Shown: one piece after another, positions 6,912 through 13,202 of the stretch | How the letters are laid out: each line of letters begins with the position of its first letter | Numbering within the stretch: the stretch's first letter is position 1 | From: Rhodospirillaceae bacterium | GTDB taxonomy: Bacteria; Pseudomonadota; Alphaproteobacteria; CADEGL01 | Direction of reading: 5' to 3' | Assembly (NCBI GenBank): GCA_018699755.1 | Contig: JABIRQ010000193.1 | Location: 1 to 13,202, forward strand | Length of the DNA stretch: 13,202 bases | Position numbers and translations under genes: made by a program | The notes under the pieces: model-generated | Told to the model about the DNA's origin: nothing | The model's input: the letters and a program-made list of their open reading frames with translations, nothing else | Databases searched by the model: none

Positions 6912-8060
6912 CTAGACGGCCGTCCCATCCACCGCGTAGCGGACAAAGGCCGCAGCCTCGATCGCCGGCCAGTCGACTTCCACGCCCAGGCCCGGTAGCT
7001 CGGACACGCCGACGCAGCCGTCCTCGCCCAGGACGATCGGGTTGAGCGTGCCGTGGTCGTGGCCGCCGACCGGCAGAGGGAATTCGAACCAGTGGGCGTT
7101 GGCCGTCGCCAGGAGGAAGTGGAGGTTCGCGGCCTGGGTTAGGCCAAAGCCCCAGCACTGCACCTCGACGTCGAGGCCGTGGGCGGCGGCGATCGCGGCC
7201 AGTCGCCGGCCGCCAGTGAAGCCGCCCGCGAAGGTCACATCGAACCGCGCCGCGGACCAACAGCCGGTCGCCGCGGCATGAGCGAAAAGCGCAGGCTCGA
7301 GGACCCAGTTGCCCGAGCAGATCACCGGCACGCTCACATGCGAGCGCAGAGCGCGATAGCCGTCGAGATCCCAGTCAGGCAACGGGGCCTCAAACCAAGC
7401 AAAACCGGCCTCGCTCAACGCGCGCCCGACATGCATGGCTTGGTCCCGGCTGTACCGCTGCTCGGCGTCCAGCATCATGAGCATGCTGTCCGCGCCCGGG
7501 GCCGCGCGCACGGCGCGCACCATGGCGAGGTCGCGTTCTGGCTCGCACCAAGTGTGGAACTTGATCGCATCGAAGCCGGCCGCACGCAACTTGGCAACGG
7601 ACTCGGCATAGGCTTCCGGCGTCGCCATCAGCGGCGTACTGGCATAGGCCCGGACCCGCTCCTTGGCCGAGCCGAGAAAGCGATGCAGCGGCAAACCGGC
7701 CCGCCTTGCCGCGAGGTCCCAAAGCGCAATATCGATCACCGAGACCGCCTGGACAGGCTGCGGCAAGCTCATGGTCAGACGGCGAAGCCGCTCCCAAAGC
7801 CCCTCGCGGCCCTGCGGGTCCCGGCCGATCAGGGCCGGGACAATGGTGCGCAGAGTCTCCGCCGGCCCGGCGTCAAAGCAATAAGGCGTGAAGGACGCCG
7901 CGCCTCCGATGCCCTGGACGCCGTCGCGGGTGGTCAGGCGCAGAACGGTCGTGGTGGTGAACTGCTCGGGCTGGTCGTCGGCCCAACGGCCGCGGGCCGT
8001 GTCGGGCCCGACGGCAAAGACCTCGACCCGCTCGATAGGATCGAAGGATGCATGGCTCAT
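6912..8060 (-). CDS. Enolase-superfamily protein (mandelate racemase/muconate lactonizing type) with unusual active site
   Basis: A 382-residue protein with the two-domain layout of the mandelate racemase group: an N-terminal capping domain, then a modified TIM barrel. IDIALWDLAARRAGLPLHRF (109-128) is a family hallmark. Known members abstract a proton alpha to a carboxylate (racemases, sugar-acid dehydratases, cycloisomerases). Expected active-site positions read K167-F-H169 (usually KxK), Asp198 in LDAEQRY and Glu224 in WFEAPL as metal ligands, Asn251 in CSGNW where a third Glu or Asp is usual, and Asp274 in RFDVTFAGG. Where a His-Asp dyad partner is often found, near CWG, there is Gln301. 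The reaction therefore cannot be named. The ATG at 8060 fits the family length; the frame extends to 8186 through an AT-rich leader that looks noncoding. No strong ribosome site is visible. A sulfotransferase gene lies upstream on the same strand. Confidence 0.88.
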   Translation of the reverse strand: MSHASFDPIERVEVFAVGPDTARGRWADDQPEQFTTTTVLRLTTRDGVQGIGGAASFTPYCFDAGPAETLRTIVPALIGRDPQGREGLWERLRRLTMSLPQPVQAVSVIDIALWDLAARRAGLPLHRFLGSAKERVRAYASTPLMATPEAYAESVAKLRAAGFDAIKFHTWCEPERDLAMVRAVRAAPGADSMLMMLDAEQRYSRDQAMHVGRALSEAGFAWFEAPLPDWDLDGYRALRSHVSVPVICSGNWVLEPALFAHAAATGCWSAARFDVTFAGGFTGGRRLAAIAAAHGLDVEVQCWGFGLTQAANLHFLLATANAHWFEFPLPVGGHDHGTLNPIVLGEDGCVGVSELPGLGVEVDWPAIEAAAFVRYAVDGTAV

Positions 8061-8112
8061 GGTTGTGGCTATCCGCTCGGGGATCGGGCCGACCCCGATC
8101 CGAACAGCCCGG

Positions 8113-8142
8113 AATATACCGCTCCACACAGGTCGCGAACAA
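8113..8142 (-). promoter_or_regulatory. Candidate promoter for the enolase-superfamily gene
   Basis: On the minus strand, TTGTTC (8142-8137) is followed by an 18-base spacer and TATATT (8118-8113; 5 of 6 to TATAAT), about 50 bases before the ATG at 8060. The segment is much richer in A+T than the surrounding genes. The -35 box is weak, so this is tentative. Confidence 0.33.
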
Positions 8143-8162
8143 GCAAACTCATAAAACCCACA

Positions 8163-8203
8163 CGTATTTTTTTGTCTATATTCCAATATGTTAGAAAAAT
8201 ACG
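8163..8203. promoter_or_regulatory. AT-rich inverted repeat upstream of the enolase-family gene
   Basis: CGTATTTTT (8163-8171) is exactly reversed as AAAAATACG (8195-8203). Inside lies a second nearly symmetrical element, ATATT-CC-AATAT (8178-8189), whose centre is offset by half a base. It is roughly 100 bases upstream of the ATG at 8060 and about 40 bases beyond the stop of the sulfotransferase gene. It could be an operator for a regulator of the enolase-family gene, or a weak hairpin ending the sulfotransferase transcript. It lacks the GC stem of a standard terminator. Confidence 0.5.
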
Positions 8204-8240
8204 AGAGCGTTGAGCTTGACCGAGTCCCGTGCCCCGCGGG

Positions 8241-8936
8241 TTATCCCGCGTGCCAATGTTCGCGCGCGACGAAACGATCGGCCGACTCGGCGTTCCAATG
8301 CAGTTCCAGGGCCTCGGCGAGGGTCACCATCGGCCCAAGGTCTCCGGCGACCAGGGCGTCCGCGCCGACCTCGTACACCCTTGCCCCCGAAGCGGCGCCC
8401 CATTCGACCAGGGCGTCCAGGCGGGCGCGATAGGCGGCGATGACCGTGCGCCAGAAAGCCGGATCCTCCGAATGCTGGCACATGAACGGCGTGCGCAGGC
8501 AGGAGGCCACGACCCCCGCCTCGTCGCGCCGGACGACAACCCAGCGCGCAGCCGGGAAGGCATCGCGCCAGATCGGCCAGAGCAGGGCCATCTTGGCATC
8601 CTTGAACAACCAGGGGCACTTGCCGTCGTACCCTTGCTTCTCCAACACCGCCAAGATCGGCGCGGTCAGACCGTCGACCTTCGGCAGCGCATCCAGCGCG
8701 GGCAGCTTGCCGATGCCCAGGGGGTCGCAGCCCAGGGCTTGGAGCAGGCGTTTGCAGACCCCCTCGCGCAGGGCCAGATTCTCGAAATAGCCCTTGGGAT
8801 TGTGCGCATCGCCCGCCAGGGTTCGGCCGACCCAGGCACCCGAAAGCGCGAGCAGCCCTGCGACCATGGAGGTGCCGGAGCGCGCCATCCCCGTCACCAG
8901 GATCGGGCTGTTGCGATGGTCAGGAAGGAGAGTCAT
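8241..8936 (-). CDS. Sulfotransferase-family protein
   Basis: A 231-residue P-loop protein of the sulfotransferase superfamily, which usually transfers a sulfuryl group from PAPS. ILVTGMARSGTSMVAGLL (12-29) is the 5'-phosphosulfate-binding loop with the RSGTS core. AHNPKGYFEN (44-53) resembles the next conserved loop. WLFKDAKMALLWPIW (109-123) corresponds to the usual KDPR region, and RWVVVRRDEAGVVAS (131-145) supplies the Arg and Ser of the 3'-phosphate site. The substrate cannot be told. No signal peptide or membrane helix is seen. The ATG at 8936 is chosen because the P-loop then sits near the N-terminus as in relatives; the frame extends to a TTG at 9005, but that would overlap the divergent lipoprotein start. 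No clear ribosome site precedes 8936. Confidence 0.85.
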   Translation of the reverse strand: MTLLPDHRNSPILVTGMARSGTSMVAGLLALSGAWVGRTLAGDAHNPKGYFENLALREGVCKRLLQALGCDPLGIGKLPALDALPKVDGLTAPILAVLEKQGYDGKCPWLFKDAKMALLWPIWRDAFPAARWVVVRRDEAGVVASCLRTPFMCQHSEDPAFWRTVIAAYRARLDALVEWGAASGARVYEVGADALVAGDLGPMVTLAEALELHWNAESADRFVAREHWHAG

Positions 8937-9004
8937 GCGATAGTATGCTCGGCGGCCGGCTCGAACGACGGCCCGGCGCCCCCCGGGCCGGAAAGGGGGA
9001 TTCA

Positions 9005-9541
9005 ATGATTGCGACCGAAACCCTAACCAGTCTCGCCCGTCGGCGCGAGCGATCGACGTGGCTCCGCAGGATTGCGATGGCCTGCGCGTTGGTCCTCTTG
9101 GCCGGTTGCTACGAGGTCGCCTCCGAATTCATCGGACCGGGCGAGGCCCAGTTCGTCCCCGGCCTCGCCGGAACCTTCGACGATGACGACGGCGGCACCA
9201 CGGAGATCACCCTCCTGCCGGGCAACGAATACCACTACCGGGAGACCGAGCCCGACGGCAGCACCTCAAGCGGGACCTTCCGCGCCGTCTGGCTTCACGG
9301 CGACGTCTACCTTCTCCAGGCCCGCGACGACGACGGCGGCCTCTACGCCATGTACTACTGGTTCACCTACCAGAACGACTATGCGAGCTACGGCGGCATG
9401 GACGTCGAGGACACGGTCTATTCACTCGCCACCGCCTACAGCGTCACGATCGATCCCGAATTCATGTATTTGGAGGGCGATGCAAGCCAGGTCCGGGCCT
9501 TCCTCTTCGCCCATGGCCCGGAGCACCTGTTCCGGTATTAG
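9005..9541 (+). CDS. Putative lipoprotein of unknown function
   Basis: A 178-residue protein. A long basic N-region (ARRRERSTWLRR, 11-22) is followed by the hydrophobic stretch IAMACALV and the lipobox LLAGC with Cys35, so it should be exported, cleaved by signal peptidase II and lipidated. The mature part is acidic (FDDDDGG at 58-64, RDDDGG at 107-112) and rich in Tyr, Gly and Asp, with alternating patterns such as NEYHYRET and GTFRAVWLHGDVYLLQA that suggest a small beta-sheet domain. I do not recognise the family. The start ATG follows GGGGGATTCA, a good ribosome site, and is preferred over the in-frame ATG at 8945. It is divergent from the sulfotransferase gene. Confidence 0.8.
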   Translation: MIATETLTSLARRRERSTWLRRIAMACALVLLAGCYEVASEFIGPGEAQFVPGLAGTFDDDDGGTTEITLLPGNEYHYRETEPDGSTSSGTFRAVWLHGDVYLLQARDDDGGLYAMYYWFTYQNDYASYGGMDVEDTVYSLATAYSVTIDPEFMYLEGDASQVRAFLFAHGPEHLFRY

Positions 9542-9582
9542 CCCCACGTCGGTCTGCTATCCCCGCCCGCGGCTTTCACCCC

Positions 9583-9611
9583 TTGGCAAAATTCGGGTGA
9601 GGCGGCATTGT
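9583..9611 (+). promoter_or_regulatory. Weak candidate promoter upstream of pntAA
   Basis: TTGGCA (9583-9588; 5 of 6 to TTGACA) is followed by a 17-base spacer and CATTGT (9606-9611; 3 of 6 to TATAAT). The -35 is good but the -10 is poor, so confidence is low. If real, the pntAA leader would be about 115 bases long and would include two small palindromes: TGCCTCAGGCA (9634-9644) and GGTCGGTCCGACC (9687-9699). Confidence 0.27.
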
Positions 9612-9735
9612 GGCGCGCGATTGAGTCCGGGGGTGCCTCAGGCAAGATCGACACGCAGCGAGAACCCAATGCGGTCCTCGCCGTGCGGTCGGTCCGACCT
9701 CCCAACATGACGAGTCAATGGAGACGAGTTCCGAG

Positions 9736-10998
9736 ATGCAAATCGCAGTAGCGAAGGAACGTCGGGATGGCGAGCGCCGCGTCGCCGCGACCCCCGATTC
9801 GGTCAAGAAGCTGATCGCCCTGGGCGCCGAGGTGGCGGTCGAGAGCGGCGCGGGCGCCGGCGCGTCCTTCGCCGACGCAGCCTACGAGGCGGCGGGCGCG
9901 ACCATCGCCAAAGACTACGCCACCGCCGTCGCCGGCGCCGATATCCTGCTCAAGGTGCGCGCGCCGCTGACCAACGCCGAGGCGCGCGGCAAGGACAAGA
10001 TCGACGAGGTCTCGCCTCTACCCAAGGGTTGTCGCGTGATCGGCATGCTGGCTCCCCATGGCAACGTCAAGGCGCTCGACGCCTATGCCGCGCAAGGGAT
10101 CACAGCGATGGCCTTGGAGCTGGTCCCGCGCATCACCCGCGCCCAGGCCATGGACGTGCTGTCCTCGCAATCCAATCTGGCCGGCTACAAGGCAGTCGTG
10201 ATCGCCGCCGACCATTTCGACCGCGCCTTCCCGATGATGATGACCGCGGCCGGCACGATCCCGCCCGCGCGCGTCGTGATCGTCGGCGCCGGGGTCGCAG
10301 GCCTGCAGGCGATCGCCACGGCCCGTCGCCTGGGCGCCATCGTCTCCGCCTTCGACGTGCGCGCCGCCGCCAAGGAACAGGTGCAGAGCCTGGGCGCGAG
10401 CTTCGTCGAGGTCGAAGGCGCGGAGGATATGGAAACCGCCGGCGGCTACGCGAAGGAAGCCAGCGAGGACTACAAGAAACGCCAAGCGGCCGCCTTGTCG
10501 GAGCATCTGAAGAAGCAGGACATCGTCATCACCACGGCCCTGATCCCGGGACGGGCCGCGCCGCGCATCGTGACCGAGGACATGATCAAGGGAATGAAGC
10601 CGGGCTCGATCATCGTCGACATGGCCGTGGAAGCGGGCGGCAACTGCGCCTTGAGCAAGCCGGACGAGGTCGTCGAGGCCCATGGCGTGCGCATCGTCGG
10701 CCAGACCAACCTGCCCAGCCATCTATCGGTGGACGCCAGTCAGCTCTACGCTCGCAACTTGGTCGCCTATCTGACCCCGCTGATCGATCAGGAGAGCAAG
10801 ACCCTGAAGCTCGACTGGGAAGACGAGATCGTGGCCGCCACGGTCCTGACCCACGAGGGCAAGATCGTTCATCCCGATTTCACATCGGCGGCGAAGGTGG
10901 AGAAACCCGTCGCCGAACCCACGGCGCCCACCCCCGATTCATCGGGGCCCGACGAATCAGGCCCCGACAAATCAGCGTCCAACGAACAAGGAGCCTGA
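9736..10998 (+). CDS. pntAA: NAD(P) transhydrogenase subunit alpha 1 (soluble NAD(H)-binding domain I)
   Basis: A 420-residue cytoplasmic domain I of the proton-translocating transhydrogenase, which binds NAD(H) and exchanges hydride with domain III. From the ATG at 9736 it begins MQIAVAKERRDGERRVA, matching Rhodospirillum rubrum PntAA (MKIAIPKERRPGE) as I recall it. The RQD-loop residues Arg132, Gln137 and Asp140 in RITRAQAMDVLSSQSNLAGY, the segment FPMMMTAAGT, the Rossmann loop GAGVAGLQ (184-191) and the mobile-loop region ETAGGYAKEAS are all present. The frame can start six codons earlier at 9718, but family alignment favours 9736. The last 35 or so residues form a Pro/Ser/Asp/Glu-rich tail with repeated SGPDES-like units, absent from the R. 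rubrum protein as I remember it. The stop is 3 bases before pntAB, and a GGAG for that gene lies inside the last codons. Confidence 0.96.
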   Translation: MQIAVAKERRDGERRVAATPDSVKKLIALGAEVAVESGAGAGASFADAAYEAAGATIAKDYATAVAGADILLKVRAPLTNAEARGKDKIDEVSPLPKGCRVIGMLAPHGNVKALDAYAAQGITAMALELVPRITRAQAMDVLSSQSNLAGYKAVVIAADHFDRAFPMMMTAAGTIPPARVVIVGAGVAGLQAIATARRLGAIVSAFDVRAAAKEQVQSLGASFVEVEGAEDMETAGGYAKEASEDYKKRQAAALSEHLKKQDIVITTALIPGRAAPRIVTEDMIKGMKPGSIIVDMAVEAGGNCALSKPDEVVEAHGVRIVGQTNLPSHLSVDASQLYARNLVAYLTPLIDQESKTLKLDWEDEIVAATVLTHEGKIVHPDFTSAAKVEKPVAEPTAPTPDSSGPDESGPDKSASNEQGA

Positions 10999-11001
10999 GC
11001 G

Positions 11002-11430
11002 ATGGATCCGGTCGAGTTCGCCGATTCCGCCTATAAGCTCTCGGGCGAGGCATCCCGCCTCGCCGAACGCCTGGCCGAACTGGCCCAGCGCGCGACCTAT
11101 GCCGATGCCGGCTCGGCCGCGGCGGCGACCGCCGGCGGCGGCTCCGCCGATGTGTTCCTGATGGGCTTCACCGTCTTCGTGCTCGCTATCTTCGTCGGCT
11201 ACTACGTCGTCTGGCACGTCACCCCGGCCCTGCATTCGCCGTTAATGAGCGTGACCAACGCGATCTCCAGCGTGATCGTGGTCGGCGCCCTGATCGCGGC
11301 CGGCCCGGCGGATTTCAATATCTCCCAGGTCTTCGGCTTCATCGCCGTGACCCTGGCCTCGATCAATATTTTCGGCGGCTTCATCGTGACGCAGCGCATG
11401 CTGCAGATGTTCCGCAAGAAGCAGCGCTAG
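11002..11430 (+). CDS. pntAB: NAD(P) transhydrogenase subunit alpha 2 (membrane domain IIa)
   Basis: A 142-residue membrane subunit of the transhydrogenase, forming part of the proton channel with PntB. Three hydrophobic helices are visible: about 51-71 (VFLMGFTVFVLAIFVGYYVV), 86-101 and 108-129. The block VVWHVTPALHSPLMSVTNAI (69-88) is the family signature. Before the first helix lie about 50 extra residues, a charged helix (SRLAERLAELAQRA) and an Ala/Gly-rich linker, giving a longer N-terminus than a minimal PntAB. The alternative of starting later is unlikely, because the ATG at 11002 has GGAG at good spacing and directly follows the pntAA stop. The C-terminus is basic (RKKQR), cytoplasm-facing. 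pntB follows after 15 bases. Confidence 0.96.
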   Translation: MDPVEFADSAYKLSGEASRLAERLAELAQRATYADAGSAAAATAGGGSADVFLMGFTVFVLAIFVGYYVVWHVTPALHSPLMSVTNAISSVIVVGALIAAGPADFNISQVFGFIAVTLASINIFGGFIVTQRMLQMFRKKQR

Positions 11431-11445
11431 GCGAGGCCCGGACCG

Positions 11446-12849
11446 ATGAGTGCAACAGCCTCCACCTTCGCCTATCTGATCGCTTCGATCTGTTTCATCA
11501 TGGCCCTGCGCGGCCTGTCCTCGCCCGAGACGGCGCGGCGCGGCAACATGCTCGGCATCGCCGGCATGGTCATCGCCGTGGTGACCACCCTGGCCTCTCC
11601 CGAGGTGGTCAGCTACACGACCATCATCGCCGGCATCGTCATCGGCGGCGCGATCGGCACGGTGATCGCCCGGCGGATCGAGATGACGGCCCTGCCCCAG
11701 CTCGTCGCCGCCTTCCACAGCCTGGTCGGCCTAGCCGCGGTCTTCGTCGCCGCGGCGGCCTTCCACACGCCCGAGGCCTATGGCATCGGCGTTTCCGGCG
11801 CGATCCACGCCTCGAGCCTGATCGAGATGAGCCTGGGCACCGCGATCGGCGCGATCACCTTCACTGGCTCGATCATCGCCTTCGGCAAGCTGCAGGGGCT
11901 GGTCAGCTCCAACCCCCTGTCCTTCCCGGGCCAGCACCTCCTGAACCTCGCCCTCGGCATCCTGCTGATCGTCCTGATCGCGCTCTTCGTGGGCGGCGAA
12001 TCGGGCTTCCTGTTCTGGATGATCGTCCTGCTGTCCCTGATCCTGGGCATCCTGCTGATCGTGCCCATCGGCGGCGCGGACATGCCGGTCGTCATCTCCA
12101 TGCTCAATTCCTATTCGGGCTGGGCGGCCTGCGGCATCGGCTTCACCCTGGGCAACAACCTGCTGATCGTGACGGGCGCGCTGGTCGGCTCCTCGGGCGC
12201 GATCCTCAGCTACATCATGTGCAAGGGCATGAACCGGTCCTTCTTCAACGTGATCCTGGGCGGGTTCGGCGGCGAGACCGCGACGCCGGGCATGGAAGAC
12301 CTCGGCGACCGGACGGTGCGCCAGGGTGCTGCGGACGACGCGGCCTTCATCATGGAACAGGCGACCAAGGTCATCATCATCCCGGGTTACGGCATGGCGG
12401 TGGCGCAGGCACAGCATGCGCTGGCCGAGATGGCGCAGGTCCTGGAAGAGAAGGGCGTGGATGTGCGCTACGCGATCCACCCCGTGGCCGGCCGCATGCC
12501 GGGCCATATGAATGTGCTGCTCGCCGAGGCAAGCGTGCCGTATGACGTCGTGTTCGAGCTGGACGAGATCAACTCGGACTTCGCATCGACCGACGTCGCC
12601 TTCGTGATCGGCGCCAACGACATCACCAACCCGGCGGCCAAGACCGACAAGTCCAGCCCGATCTACGGGATGCCGGTGCTGAACGTTGAAGAGGCAGGCA
12701 CGGTGCTGTTCATCAAGCGCTCGCTGGCATCAGGTTACGCCGGTGTCGACAACCCGCTCTTCTATGAAGACAACACGATGATGCTGTTCGCCGATGCCAA
12801 GAAAATGTGCGAGGACATCGTCAAGGCGCTGAAGGGCGGCGGCCACTAG
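11446..12849 (+). CDS. pntB: NAD(P) transhydrogenase subunit beta (membrane domain IIb and NADP(H)-binding domain III)
   Basis: A 467-residue protein matching the usual PntB length. Residues 1-265 hold about nine membrane helices. His91 in AAFHSLVGLAA and Asn221 in SMLNSYSGWAA correspond to the proton-channel His and Asn studied in the Escherichia coli enzyme, and Asp212 is in the GGADMPVV loop. Residues 290-467 form domain III: GYGMAVAQAQH at 314-324 (NADP-binding loop), YAIHPVAGRMPGHMNVLLAE (342-361), GANDITNPAA (389-398), and KRSLASGYAGVDNPLFY (424-440). With PntAA and PntAB it couples inward proton flow to reduction of NADP by NADH. All key residues I can check are intact. A GAGG lies upstream of the ATG. 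It is the last gene of the operon and is followed by a strong terminator. Confidence 0.97.
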   Translation: MSATASTFAYLIASICFIMALRGLSSPETARRGNMLGIAGMVIAVVTTLASPEVVSYTTIIAGIVIGGAIGTVIARRIEMTALPQLVAAFHSLVGLAAVFVAAAAFHTPEAYGIGVSGAIHASSLIEMSLGTAIGAITFTGSIIAFGKLQGLVSSNPLSFPGQHLLNLALGILLIVLIALFVGGESGFLFWMIVLLSLILGILLIVPIGGADMPVVISMLNSYSGWAACGIGFTLGNNLLIVTGALVGSSGAILSYIMCKGMNRSFFNVILGGFGGETATPGMEDLGDRTVRQGAADDAAFIMEQATKVIIIPGYGMAVAQAQHALAEMAQVLEEKGVDVRYAIHPVAGRMPGHMNVLLAEASVPYDVVFELDEINSDFASTDVAFVIGANDITNPAAKTDKSSPIYGMPVLNVEEAGTVLFIKRSLASGYAGVDNPLFYEDNTMMLFADAKKMCEDIVKALKGGGH

Positions 12850-12893
12850 GCACTGCCGCTTCGGGCATTACGCCCCGGCCTTTTCAGAAACGC

Positions 12894-12925
12894 AAAACGC
12901 ACGACCCGATAAGGTCGTGCGTTTT
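12894..12925. terminator. Bidirectional intrinsic terminator between pntB and rpsU
   Basis: AAAACGCACGACC (12894-12906) and GGTCGTGCGTTTT (12913-12925) form a perfect 13-bp stem with a 6-base loop CGATAA. A T-rich run (CTTTTT) follows on the plus strand, and the A-rich left arm gives a T run on the minus strand. It can therefore end both the pnt transcript and the convergent rpsU transcript. A smaller perfect hairpin, CCTGAA-A-TTCAGG (12932-12944), sits between it and the rpsU stop. Confidence 0.93.
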
Positions 12926-12960
12926 CTTTTTCCTGAAATTCAGGAGGTGTTGTCGCGGGG

Positions 12961-13176
12961 CTAGAAGCCTTCGCGTTCCTTGCGCTTGCGTGCGAGCTTC
13001 CGAGCCCGACGAACCGCTTCCGCCTTTTCACGAGCGCGTTTTTCCGACGGCTTCTCATAGGAGCGCCGGAGCTTCATCTCGCGAAATACGCCTTCGCGCT
13101 GCATCTTCTTCTTCAGCGCTTTCAGCGCCTGGTCGACATTATTGTCTCTAACTACGACCTGGACGATAGGAATCAC
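12961..13176 (-). CDS. rpsU: 30S ribosomal protein S21
   Basis: A short, highly basic protein with the alphaproteobacterial S21 core VRDNNVDQALKALKKKMQRE, then GVFREMKLRRSYEKPSEKRA and a Lys/Arg-rich tail ending RKLARKRKEREGF. S21 binds the 30S subunit near the 3' end of 16S rRNA and aids initiation. The start is not settled. In-frame options are GTG 13188 (75 residues, no ribosome site), GTG 13176 (71 residues, given here), and a non-standard ATC at 13167-13165. The ATC lies 8 bases after GGGGG in AAGGGGGTGATT (13182-13171), which is nearly the full complement of the 16S tail, and it would give a protein beginning (M)VQVVVRDNNVD like relatives. GTG 13176 itself lies inside that Shine-Dalgarno match. 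The gene is convergent with pntB. Confidence 0.93.
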   Translation of the reverse strand: MIPIVQVVVRDNNVDQALKALKKKMQREGVFREMKLRRSYEKPSEKRAREKAEAVRRARKLARKRKEREGF

Positions 13177-13202
13177 CCCCTTCCGCACATCTCGGCCCGA
13201 AA

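Noticed and set aside
8061..8186. 42-residue N-terminal extension of the enolase-family protein
   Set aside because: The codons fall in the AT-rich palindromic leader, do not resemble the capping domain, and would make the protein longer than its family.
8937..9005. Longer sulfotransferase starting at TTG 9005
   Set aside because: The added residues are Arg-rich without similarity, and the start would overlap the lipoprotein ribosome site on the other strand.
10018..10722. Minus-strand open frames opposite pntAA, and similar ones opposite pntB
   Set aside because: They mirror strongly conserved transhydrogenase sequence and have shadow-frame composition (His, Asp and Arg rich) with no motifs.
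1..13202. Mobile element, CRISPR array, tRNA, toxin-antitoxin or defence cassette
   Set aside because: I looked for transposase motifs, regularly spaced repeats with unique spacers, tRNA-like cloverleaf ends and paired small ORFs. The only repeat array has 10/11-bp units without spacers, and nothing else fitted.

Overview
The window looks like a piece of chromosome from a GC-rich alphaproteobacterium, probably near the Rhodospirillales. The signs are high GC content, a three-gene pntAA-pntAB-pntB transhydrogenase closely resembling the Rhodospirillum rubrum type, a DUF1192 gene beside a quinone oxidoreductase, and an S21 protein of the alphaproteobacterial VRDNNVDQ type. It is mostly metabolic and housekeeping DNA. 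I see no phage, transposon, CRISPR array, tRNA, rRNA or recognisable defence cassette.

Left part (1-1947, minus strand): a probable four-gene operon of DUF1192 followed by three short-chain dehydrogenases related to D-3-hydroxybutyrate dehydrogenase, the last cut by the window edge. The tandem paralogues differ at residues that define the substrate site of the true enzyme. A sigma70-like promoter lies in front of the DUF1192 gene. A PIG3-type quinone oxidoreductase is transcribed divergently.

Middle (2994-6911): a decayed remnant that appears to join the C-terminal end of a CorA/ZntB-type transporter to the last residues of an MscS-type channel. Next comes a long-chain acyl-CoA ligase (minus) divergent from an ABC1/UbiB-like kinase (plus). 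The space between these two holds a tandem repeat with 10/11-bp units and a 21-bp higher-order period.

Right-middle (6912-9541): an enolase-superfamily gene whose expected catalytic residues are partly replaced, preceded by an AT-rich palindromic leader. A small sulfotransferase gene follows, divergent from an unrecognised lipoprotein gene.

Right part (9736-13176): the proton-translocating transhydrogenase operon pntAA-pntAB-pntB, which couples the proton gradient to NADPH formation. A strong hairpin terminator lies beyond it and also serves rpsU (ribosomal protein S21), which arrives from the other strand. The rpsU start is odd: the best Shine-Dalgarno match places initiation at an ATC codon.

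The most useful leads are the CorA/MscS chimera, the divergent active sites of the dehydrogenases and the enolase-family protein, the repeat between the two divergent lipid genes, and the rpsU start. I did not find a convincing new multi-gene system.
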